Positions 53,441 through 60,514 of a stretch of 64,000 nucleotides of DNA are shown piece after piece (within the stretch, counting starts at the first letter, position 1; every line of letters starts with the position of its first letter). A model generated the notes under the pieces. That model was not told the origin of the DNA and did not search any database. It was given only the letters and a program-made list of their open reading frames with translations. This stretch comes from an uncultured Kangiella sp. (GTDB lineage: Bacteria; Pseudomonadota; Gammaproteobacteria; Enterobacterales; Kangiellaceae): NCBI GenBank assembly GCA_950096615.1, contig CATNCP010000008.1, positions 1 to 64,000 on the forward strand. The letters are read 5' to 3'. The translations under genes and the position numbers were made by a program.

Positions 53441-54659
53441 CTTTTTCCAGAACTGACTTTATTCGACGAATCTGCTCACGCTCAATAGCCTCGCCCAGTT
53501 TCGCACCTTCGTAGCCACGTTCAATAAAAGGTTGTGCATCAACTTTCTTAGAGATTTGGAAGCATTGACGAAGTAAGTCTCCCTGTGGATAGGGATTATC
53601 TTCGAGTCCTAAGCGGCCATTAAAGTCTGCTTCACAAGCTAAAATAAATTGCTCAAGGATGCTTTCTTTTTTATAAGCGCCGATAGACTTTAAAACTTTG
53701 TGTACAGTTTTGGGGCGCAGTTCGAACATTTTATGGCAGTGTAGGTGAAAGCGAGAAACCTGAATCGCAAGGTTCTGATAGTCCTTTGGTGCTTTAATTC
53801 TCTTGCAAAGCTTTTTAATTAAAGGAACCCCTGCTTCCTCGTGACCACGGTGTTGTGGCCATTGCTCTTCAGGCGTGACGCCTTTACCAAGATCATGAAC
53901 CACTGATGCGAAGCGAACGCAAATATCATCGGTCTTACGTGCGGCCTGTTCCAGAACCATCATAGTATGGATGCCCGTATCGATCTCGGGGTGCCACTTT
54001 TCTGGGTTTGGAATTCCCCATAAAACATCAATTTCAGGGAAAAGAACCTTCAAGGCTCCACAGTCTCGAAGAACTTCAAAGTAGACTTGAGGTGATTGAG
54101 TTGATAAAGCTTTGTGTGTTTCCACCCATACTCGTTCAACGGTTAAATACTCAAGCTCACCTTGGTTGGTTAGCTCGGTCATCAGCGCTAAGGTTTCTGG
54201 TGCTATAGTAAAGTCTAAATGATGGAACCGAGCCGCGAAGCGAGCGACACGCAATACGCGTAACGGATCTTCAGCAAAAGCTGGTGATATGTGCCTAAGG
54301 ACCTTGAGCTGTAGGTCTTTTTGCCCCTTGTATGGGTCCACTAAAGTGCCGTCTTCATGCTGCGCTATGGCGTTAATGGTTAAATCACGGCGCTGTAAAT
54401 CCTGTTCAAGGGTAATATCCGAGGAGAAGTTGACTTCAAAACCCTTATAACCACGACCAGATTTACGTTCGGTTCTGGCTAGAGCGTATTCCTCACCAGT
54501 TTCAGGGTGTAGGAATACAGGGAAGTCTTTCCCAACCTCTTTGAAGCCCTGCTGTTTCATCGCATCAGGAGTCGCTCCGACTACAACATAGTCATGATCA
54601 ACGACCGCTAAGCCGAGCAAATGGTCACGCACAGCGCCGCCTACAAGGTAAACTTCCAT
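53424..54659 (-). CDS. cca: Multifunctional CCA tRNA nucleotidyltransferase
   Basis: Adds or repairs the CCA end of tRNAs. The 411-aa length fits the E. coli-type enzyme. The class II nucleotidyltransferase head has GGAVRDHLLG (residues 7-16) and the metal carboxylates in DHDYVVV. RRDLTINAIA follows, and the C-terminal HD domain carries VVHDLGKG and HRGHEEAG, associated with phosphatase and 2',3'-phosphodiesterase activities. It is divergent from nothing nearby but follows the DUF4124 gene by 3 nt, so the two are cotranscribed. Confidence 0.96.
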   Translation of the reverse strand: MEVYLVGGAVRDHLLGLAVVDHDYVVVGATPDAMKQQGFKEVGKDFPVFLHPETGEEYALARTERKSGRGYKGFEVNFSSDITLEQDLQRRDLTINAIAQHEDGTLVDPYKGQKDLQLKVLRHISPAFAEDPLRVLRVARFAARFHHLDFTIAPETLALMTELTNQGELEYLTVERVWVETHKALSTQSPQVYFEVLRDCGALKVLFPEIDVLWGIPNPEKWHPEIDTGIHTMMVLEQAARKTDDICVRFASVVHDLGKGVTPEEQWPQHRGHEEAGVPLIKKLCKRIKAPKDYQNLAIQVSRFHLHCHKMFELRPKTVHKVLKSIGAYKKESILEQFILACEADFNGRLGLEDNPYPQGDLLRQCFQISKKVDAQPFIERGYEGAKLGEAIEREQIRRIKSVLEKEKAAE

Positions 54660-54662
54660 AAA

Positions 54663-55127
54663 CTAGCTACAAACCTGAGTATTAGGGTTCTTTGCCATAC
54701 AGTGTAACAGGGTGTTGAGCTTTGGATCAGCTTTGTGGCAATTTTTTAAAGTGACTTGTTTTTTTAAGTTTTCTAGTTCGGTAAGTTTGTCGGCAAACTG
54801 CATATCATCAATGCTCCCTTGCGCTAATTCTTTCTCGATAGCCTTCTTATGGCCGGAATAGCTACTGCTAAAATGACCTATGGCCATTTTGCATTGATTG
54901 CTACTAAGAGGCTTCGTTTTCACGGGACGAGGCATCTGGATGATGTTCATATTATTCAGGTTTTGCGGTTTAGCCTTAATTCGCTTATCTTTAGGTGGCT
55001 TGTCCGAGTAATGGGTATTACCGTCCTTATCGACCCATTTATAGATTTTAGCGGGGCAATGCAGTGCGGCAAGGCTTAAGGCTAGAAGTAATAATGTGCG
55101 GCTTCCTGCAAGACATCTTGTGATCAT
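54663..55127 (-). CDS. DUF4124-domain exported protein
   Basis: A 154-aa exported protein of unknown function. The signal peptide is LLLLALSLAALHCPA and the mature part starts KIYKWVDKDGNTHYSDKPPK, the classic DUF4124 sheet. The remainder is basic and helical with three cysteines in the last 40 residues. I used ATG at 55127; a longer frame from 55205 would put 26 extra residues before the signal peptide. It lies 3 nt upstream of cca. It is shorter than the paralogue at 8066-9031 and lacks its coiled coil. Confidence 0.85.
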   Translation of the reverse strand: MITRCLAGSRTLLLLALSLAALHCPAKIYKWVDKDGNTHYSDKPPKDKRIKAKPQNLNNMNIIQMPRPVKTKPLSSNQCKMAIGHFSSSYSGHKKAIEKELAQGSIDDMQFADKLTELENLKKQVTLKNCHKADPKLNTLLHCMAKNPNTQVCS

Positions 55128-55229
55128 AGCAATTGTACCGATCGTGGCTTTGTCATATATTACCCATAATAAGCAAAGCCTGAAACTTAAACAATAACTG
55201 CTCATTCATAGTGTGAGCGGCATTTATGT

Positions 55230-56930
55230 ATGTATAACGATTTTTTTGGATTCAAAAGTTCACCATTTACCATTGCGCCCGATCCTCGCTTTTTATTCAT
55301 GAGCGAGCGACACCGCGATGCTTTGGCGCATTTGCTTTACGGCATAGGCTCTGGCGGTGGCTTTGTTATGCTAACCGGGGAAGTGGGAACGGGTAAAACA
55401 ACCGTATGCCGCTGCTTATTAGAGCAACTGTCCAGTGACGTTCGTCTTGCCTATATCCTAAACCCAAAGCTGGATGCTATTGAGCTAATGGCAACCATGT
55501 GTGATGAATTGGGAATTCGTTATCAGCCGGGTGAAAAAAGTTTAAAAGCATTTACTGACTTATTAAGGGATTACCTGCTCGCTAATCACAAGAAAGGCCT
55601 CAATACCGTATTGATGATCGACGAGGCTCAAAATCTGAGCGTTGAGGTGATGGAGCAGATTCGCTTACTAACTAACTTAGAGACCAACGATAGAAAGTTA
55701 TTACAGATTATTCTTATCGGTCAGCCTGAACTACAGGAACTACTCGCCAAGAAAGAGCTGCGTCAATTAGCGCAAAGAATCACCGCTCGTTACCACTTGA
55801 AGCCCCTTAACTTGAATGAGACCGCTTCTTATATTGAGCATCGCTTGCGTATCGCTGGCCTACAACGACCACTTTTTAAATCTGCTTCCGTCAAAAAAAT
55901 TCACCAAGCGAGTGGCGGTATTCCACGATTGATCAATGTTATTTCAGACCGGTCGCTGCTCGGAGCTTTTGTTGAAAAGAAAAATGCTGTCACAGAGCCT
56001 ATCGTTAGAAGAGCTATTCCGGAAGTATTAGGTCATAACCACCCAGCAGTTCGTCAGAGCAGCAAAAGCTCTCGACTGATTTGGTTTGGCTTCGCCATAA
56101 CATTGTTATTGGCGGTTACAGCTTATTTGGTTATTACACAGTATCCTCAGAAAATTAAACAGCAAACGGTTGCTGAACCTACTGGAGAAGCTGTAGAAAA
56201 CCGTGGGCAACTTGACAGAAGCTCTGGTAAGCAAAAAAACGAAGTAAGCAATAGTTATGAAAAAAGTAATGACCAAGTCGCTCAAGAATTATGGGGCGAT
56301 CAAGGCTGGGATCGAAGTGGCTTAACATCCTCACGAAATTTATTTGCGCTATGGGGGGTGAGTTACTACCCCTATCAATCATCTAAGCCGTGTGACTTTG
56401 CACAAGACTATAACCTGAGCTGCGATTCAGGTGTAGCTGATTGGGACTATATTAAGCAGCTAAACAGACCTTTGAACTTAAAGTTTTCCACTAAAGAGTC
56501 AGGTGTTTTCTGGGGGACTTTGAAATCAATCCATGGTGAAAGTTTAGTGCTACAGTTTGGTGATAATGAAGTCCGCATGTCGCGAAAAAAGCTAAACCCA
56601 TTGTGGCAGGGTGAATACCAACTTTTTTGGAAAATGCCAGATGGTTTTGTTGAGCACACTAAGTTTGGTGATTCTGGGCCAGTAGTTCGCTGGCTAACAG
56701 ATGCAATCTATAATATTGATCACGTTAACATTACTCCAGCAGATCGCTTCACGAAGAAGGTTGAGGATTGGTTGATGTTATTTCAAATGGAGAATGGGTT
56801 AGTGGCAGATGGAATTTTAGGGAAGCACTCGGTGATAATGATTAATAATGAAGTGGTGACAAACATTCCAAAGTTGTTGCAGCAGCCATCAATACAAGGC
56901 TCTTCTTCAAAGCATCAGAGGGGCTACTAA
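55230..56930 (+). CDS. gspA: General secretion pathway protein GspA/ExeA-like ATPase
   Basis: Inner-membrane AAA+ ATPase that, with GspB, helps place the type II secretin in the peptidoglycan and outer membrane. The 566-aa protein starts with the ExeA signature YNDFFGFKSSPFTIAPDP, has Walker A GEVGTGKTT at residues 50-58 and Walker B VLMIDEAQNL near 128. A membrane segment lies near 283-303, and a periplasmic region with a C-terminal peptidoglycan-binding-like domain contains FQMENGLVADGILGKHSVI. The remaining secretion genes are not in the window. Confidence 0.9.
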   Translation: MYNDFFGFKSSPFTIAPDPRFLFMSERHRDALAHLLYGIGSGGGFVMLTGEVGTGKTTVCRCLLEQLSSDVRLAYILNPKLDAIELMATMCDELGIRYQPGEKSLKAFTDLLRDYLLANHKKGLNTVLMIDEAQNLSVEVMEQIRLLTNLETNDRKLLQIILIGQPELQELLAKKELRQLAQRITARYHLKPLNLNETASYIEHRLRIAGLQRPLFKSASVKKIHQASGGIPRLINVISDRSLLGAFVEKKNAVTEPIVRRAIPEVLGHNHPAVRQSSKSSRLIWFGFAITLLLAVTAYLVITQYPQKIKQQTVAEPTGEAVENRGQLDRSSGKQKNEVSNSYEKSNDQVAQELWGDQGWDRSGLTSSRNLFALWGVSYYPYQSSKPCDFAQDYNLSCDSGVADWDYIKQLNRPLNLKFSTKESGVFWGTLKSIHGESLVLQFGDNEVRMSRKKLNPLWQGEYQLFWKMPDGFVEHTKFGDSGPVVRWLTDAIYNIDHVNITPADRFTKKVEDWLMLFQMENGLVADGILGKHSVIMINNEVVTNIPKLLQQPSIQGSSSKHQRGY

Positions 56931-57631
56931 TGTCATATATTCTAGATGCTCTAAAGAAAAACAAATCAAAAGACGAGCAGGGCGAGGTCCCTGATTTATC
57001 CAGCGAGCACGCATATCACGAGTTCGAAGAAGAGAAGAGCATCACCCGATGGGTTTGGCCTGTGGTTGTTATGTTGCTGGTTTTAATTATTGGTGTATTG
57101 GGTTTTATGTTGCTGAATCCTTCTGCAAAAGAGGTTTCAGAGCAGTGGACACAAAAAAATCCGAACTCTTCTCAATTACAAGAAAGGTCTTCCGAATCTT
57201 CTGTAGTAGCCACGGGCAAGCCTTTAACTCCTAATAAAGCTACTTCTGACGCTAATGAGGACAGTAGGGCGGAAGGTGACACACAAATTGTGAATAAACC
57301 ACTTGAAGTATCAGAGCCCGTTGTACAGAAAGTTAAGCGCCGGGTAACCAGTAACACTAGGGACCCTAACCAAAGTCCAAGTAATGTTACAAAACAGGAA
57401 TCTGAACCTGCCGTTACTAAAGCCGACTTGCCAGCCTTAGTGTACACCACTCACATATACGCGACTCAACCTAAGGACCGCTTTGTGATGATTAATGGTA
57501 GAGCTTTAGCTGAAGGTGACACTATCAGTGATAAGTTGAAGGTTAAAGAAATATTGGAGAACGACTTGGTGGTGACCTATCAAGGCCAGGAATTTGTACT
57601 ACCTAGCCTTGAAGATGTGAATGTTGATTAG
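56930..57631 (+). CDS. gspB: General secretion pathway protein GspB
   Basis: Partner of GspA. The 233-aa protein begins with the conserved MSYILDALKKNKSKDEQG, has one membrane segment at about residues 40-62, a long Ser/Glu/Thr-rich periplasmic linker and a C-terminal GspB domain (THIYATQPKDRFVMINGRAL, then DLVVTYQGQEFVLP). It starts at the last base of the gspA stop codon, so it is translationally coupled. Its 3' end overlaps the convergent lipoprotein gene by 4 nt. Confidence 0.9.
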   Translation: MSYILDALKKNKSKDEQGEVPDLSSEHAYHEFEEEKSITRWVWPVVVMLLVLIIGVLGFMLLNPSAKEVSEQWTQKNPNSSQLQERSSESSVVATGKPLTPNKATSDANEDSRAEGDTQIVNKPLEVSEPVVQKVKRRVTSNTRDPNQSPSNVTKQESEPAVTKADLPALVYTTHIYATQPKDRFVMINGRALAEGDTISDKLKVKEILENDLVVTYQGQEFVLPSLEDVNVD

Positions 57632-58977
57632 TACGACCAACGAGCATTGCGTCGAACCGGCGCATTGAGCCAAAGCGCTAAATACATATCGCTACTAAAT
57701 TTATCATCTTGTTCAGATAAAATACCATTGCTGATAAAGTCTTGATGGAGCATATCTAAAACGACATCTAAGCCCATGGCATTATAGCCAGCATCGTTTT
57801 TTTGATAGAGTTTTAGTAGACCTGATAGCAGCTCTTTTTTACTGGTAAATTGCACTTTAAAGACTTTGCCAGACTGACTATCGGTAATTTCAGTGCTTGA
57901 TGGCTCCAAAGGACGAGGAACATGCTCGCGAATTTTATCATCAACATATTCGGCGTATTCATAGCTCGATTTTACAGACAACATTAAGTGTTTATCACGC
58001 TTGTCTATGAGGTGCGTATCTTCTTCTGTGCTCTGTTGTTCTTTTTCCGCTTGTAATGATGCAAAGTTAATAACGCTATCGCTACCAGTCAGATCTTTAA
58101 AGGCAGTCATCACTTGATTTTTTGAGTTAGGTAGACACTTCCAGTACGGAATATATTCGTACTTGCCTAAGGTTTCTATCATGCCCCATTCAATCAATAG
58201 ACGAATGGCTTTATGTCTTGCATCAACGATTGAATGTGAAACGGCATATCCAAGAGAGTTACCATCGACACTGATACCATAGCTTCTATCGTGACCGCGC
58301 TGGAACAGCTGTACGGTATTTGTTGAGCTACTGTGGTTAACAATATCGCCAACAAAACCGTGAGCAGTATAAAAATCCATGGTCATTCGAGCTGTATTCT
58401 TATCATCGAAACGACTAAGCTCGAGCTCGGTCTCACCGGTGCCGCCACCTACTTCTATCGAAGCGTCTCGTGAACGACGTGCGTTACGAATAAAACGATC
58501 ATACTCGGTTAGAGCACCATAAATCTGGATGGTGTCTTGACGGTAATGACTAGCGCCATAAGTATTAAAAAATGGATCCTTTTTACCGGGAGTCGCACCA
58601 TACTGGTAAGCGCTAATAATTTCTGTATCTTTTGGGATATGTACTAAACGAACGGGGCCGCCAATTTTCGAAGCGATACTTAATGCCATATTGGTAAAGT
58701 CATTCGGGATTTCGCTATTGGGATACTGTACGGTTGAAACATTGGTTGAATCGTTAACTGAAACTATAGCGATACGTAGGGGCTCAATGGTTCCATTGCC
58801 TGCAGCAAATCGGTACTCGGTTAGCATATCGCCAAAGCAACTCAAATAATCCGTAGTGGAGGTCTTTGTCTGCTTTGGATACTCTAGTTTTTTTGAAAAT
58901 TCAGTTGTCGTAGTAGAAACCGCACAGCCATTTATCATAGCGGCAACGGCAATGACTAAAAGTCCTTTTCTCATCAT
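57628..58977 (-). CDS. CsgG/HfaB-like outer-membrane lipoprotein (putative fibre secretion pore)
   Basis: A 449-aa exported lipoprotein: signal MMRKGLLVIAVAAMINGC with the acyl Cys at residue 18. The order of segments resembles CsgG/HfaB: a nucleotide-fold-like strand PLRIAIVSVND, then IQIYGALTEYDRF followed by a Gly-rich turn (VGGGTGETELELS), a two-strand region TARMTMDFYTAHGFVGDIVN, and a helix HSIVDARHKAIRLLIEWGMIE. In CsgG the corresponding parts form the nonameric export channel. About 150 extra residues follow, rich in charged residues, with no recognised domain. It is the last gene of a four-gene minus-strand set, after two secreted repeat proteins. The CsgG assignment is pattern-based inference. 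Confidence 0.65.
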   Translation of the reverse strand: MMRKGLLVIAVAAMINGCAVSTTTTEFSKKLEYPKQTKTSTTDYLSCFGDMLTEYRFAAGNGTIEPLRIAIVSVNDSTNVSTVQYPNSEIPNDFTNMALSIASKIGGPVRLVHIPKDTEIISAYQYGATPGKKDPFFNTYGASHYRQDTIQIYGALTEYDRFIRNARRSRDASIEVGGGTGETELELSRFDDKNTARMTMDFYTAHGFVGDIVNHSSSTNTVQLFQRGHDRSYGISVDGNSLGYAVSHSIVDARHKAIRLLIEWGMIETLGKYEYIPYWKCLPNSKNQVMTAFKDLTGSDSVINFASLQAEKEQQSTEEDTHLIDKRDKHLMLSVKSSYEYAEYVDDKIREHVPRPLEPSSTEITDSQSGKVFKVQFTSKKELLSGLLKLYQKNDAGYNAMGLDVVLDMLHQDFISNGILSEQDDKFSSDMYLALWLNAPVRRNARWSY

Positions 58978-58989
58978 GCTCTCCTAACC

Positions 58990-59382
58990 TTATCGCTTAA
59001 TAGCTATTGGGTTTCCTGAGCCGTCGTTGTAGATGATTAATTCATCCGCATCAACGCCAGGTAACACAAACACACTACCGTTTGCGGTTGGAATAATGTA
59101 CTCGTCTAACTCCTGAAGGATGTCTCTCCCTTCACGAATTGATTTCTTAACTGTGCCAATAATATCTGCTTTGATATAAGGGATATTGATTAGGTCAGCG
59201 CCATAACGACCGTAGAAACTGGTTGCTTTGCTGCCTAAACTTTTAGCTTGGTAACGCTCGTTAGCACTGGATTCTGTAGATGCGAATAAAAGTGCATGGA
59301 AGACACTAAGAAAACAAATACTCTTCAAAAGCAGTTTCTTGTCTCGTCCTCCTTGAAGAAAAGATAATGTTTTTGTGTTCAT
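58990..59382 (-). CDS. Secreted accessory protein of the putative fibre locus (unknown)
   Basis: A 130-aa protein with an N-terminal signal sequence (KKLLLKSICFLSVFHALLF, cleaved near SSANE). The mature part of about 90 residues has a charged helical half (KADIIGTVKKSIREGRDILQ) and a beta-rich C-terminus (GSVFVLPGVDADELIIYNDG). I used ATG at 59382, which has a strong AAGGAG site, over an upstream frame. It lies 12 nt before the CsgG-like gene and 56 nt after the second subunit gene. In curli and Hfa loci a gene in this place encodes a nucleator or chaperone. I cannot recognise homology to CsgE, CsgF or HfaD. Confidence 0.75.
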   Translation of the reverse strand: MNTKTLSFLQGGRDKKLLLKSICFLSVFHALLFASTESSANERYQAKSLGSKATSFYGRYGADLINIPYIKADIIGTVKKSIREGRDILQELDEYIIPTANGSVFVLPGVDADELIIYNDGSGNPIAIKR

Positions 59383-59438
59383 AATTGTCTCCTTAATGTT
59401 TCCATGCGGCTGGTAGTGACCAGTGGGCAAAATAAAGC

Positions 59439-59777
59439 TTAGAAGCCGTATCCTGCATTAATCACAACAGAGCCAGCATTAGCTGCACCAATAGCTAAAG
59501 CACCGCGGCTTTTGTTGTGAATGACAGTTTTTTTGCGGCAAGGACAGCCGTTAACTACAACAGAACCTGCGTTTGCACGCTTACCTGATGCATATAAAAA
59601 GCTTTCTGAATATGAAAAGCCGTCATCGCTCGCTGAAGCTGCTAACATTTCGCCGCCTACAGCAACTGCATCACGTGAATCATTCATGACAACTAGCTTT
59701 CCACGTTCGTGAGCTGTGGCTGCTGAACCAGCAGCTGCAAGCAATGCAGCAATTGATAAAGTCGTTAATAATTTCAT
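59439..59777 (-). CDS. Small secreted repeat protein, putative fibre subunit B
   Basis: A 112-aa protein with a signal peptide (MKLLTTLSIAALLAAAGSAATA) and two copies of a short beta-prone repeat. Repeat one is KLVVMNDSRDAVAVGG and, after a variable insert, NAGSVVVNG. Repeat two is KTVIHNKSRGALAIGAANAG with SVVINAG. Between them is an invariant CPC motif. It is nearly identical to subunit A outside a variable block at residues 44-65. Start at 59777 has GGAG at good spacing. Regular Asn/Gly/Val repeats are seen in curli CsgA and Caulobacter HfaA, so I propose a fibre or surface-anchor subunit. Confidence 0.75.
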   Translation of the reverse strand: MKLLTTLSIAALLAAAGSAATAHERGKLVVMNDSRDAVAVGGEMLAASASDDGFSYSESFLYASGKRANAGSVVVNGCPCRKKTVIHNKSRGALAIGAANAGSVVINAGYGF

Positions 59778-59809
59778 AATAATCTCCATTTATTCAAAAT
59801 ATTGTTGCT

Positions 59810-59831
59810 GAGCCGCTAAGGTTAGCGACTC
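59810..59831 (-). repeat. Stem-loop between the two subunit genes
   Basis: GAGTCGCTAA facing TTAGCGGCTC on the minus strand pairs over about 9 bp with one T-G wobble. No T run follows, so it is more likely an RNA-stability or processing element than a terminator. Confidence 0.55.
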
Positions 59832-59854
59832 TACTATCGCAACGTTATAATCGA

Positions 59855-60193
59855 TTACAGATCAAGACCTGCGTTGATCACAACTGAACCTGCGTTTGCT
59901 CCACCAATTGCTAGAGCGCCACGGCTTTTGTTATGAATAACGGTTTTTTTGCGGCATGGGCATCCATTAACCACAACAGAACCTGCATTTGCACGTTGGC
60001 CAGCCATTTCTAAATAAGAACCGCTAGCACTGAACCAGTTTGCAGAGAAGTTTTCAGAGATGATTTCACCGCCAACAGCAGTTGCATCTCTTGAATCATT
60101 CATAACGACCAATTTGCCACGCTCGTGAGCTGTTGCAGCTGATCCAGCAACAGCAAGTAGTGCAGCCAAAGATAATGTTGTTAATAGTTTCAT
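59855..60193 (-). CDS. Small secreted repeat protein, putative fibre subunit A
   Basis: A 112-aa paralogue of the next gene with the same signal peptide, the same two repeats and the same CPC. Residues 1-43 and 66-109 are almost identical to subunit B. Residues 44-65 (IISENFSANWFSASGSYLEM) differ completely except for Ser and aromatic content. It is the first gene of the set, has a perfect AGGAGG ribosome site, and is preceded by a 321-nt gap full of inverted repeats. The strong initiation site fits an abundant structural protein. The function is inferred from repeat pattern and gene order only. Confidence 0.75.
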   Translation of the reverse strand: MKLLTTLSLAALLAVAGSAATAHERGKLVVMNDSRDATAVGGEIISENFSANWFSASGSYLEMAGQRANAGSVVVNGCPCRKKTVIHNKSRGALAIGGANAGSVVINAGLDL

Positions 60194-60514
60194 TACATCC
60201 TCCTAATTAGGATAGTTTTCCATGATACTCATTACTGAGTTATTTACTTTCCCTAGAACACTCTAGGCTTTCACTACCAATGTAATTTAAAAGCAAATTA
60301 CGATTAAAAATGTATACCCAAAAAGAATATAAAAGTAGGTGTCGAAAAAAATGACATGTTAGGAGGTGCTAATAAATTACTTTTAATGCAGTTTTGACTT
60401 GGATTGGGACTTAAGGTGAGGTTTGGGGGTGATCAAGTAGGCAAAAAGCAGCATAAAACTGTTTCATATCTGATACAGATTTGACAAGACGTGTCATAGG
60501 TGTCGGCTTTTTTA
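60194..60514. other. 321-nt regulatory-looking gap upstream of the fibre locus
   Basis: No gene. It contains a perfect inverted repeat CCTAGA-N4-TCTAGG (60252-60267) and an imperfect 20-bp palindrome CTGTTTCATATCTGATACAG (60459-60478). TGACA-N5-TGTCA lies at 60482-60496, and TAGGTGTCG occurs twice as a direct repeat (60336-60344 and 60497-60505). I find no convincing sigma-70 promoter for subunit A and no clear terminator for rsmF. Confidence 0.55.
60252..60267 (-). repeat. Perfect inverted repeat in the leader of subunit A
   Basis: CCTAGA and TCTAGG flank ACAC, 59-74 nt before the subunit A ATG. It could be an operator or a 5' stem-loop of the mRNA. Confidence 0.5.
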
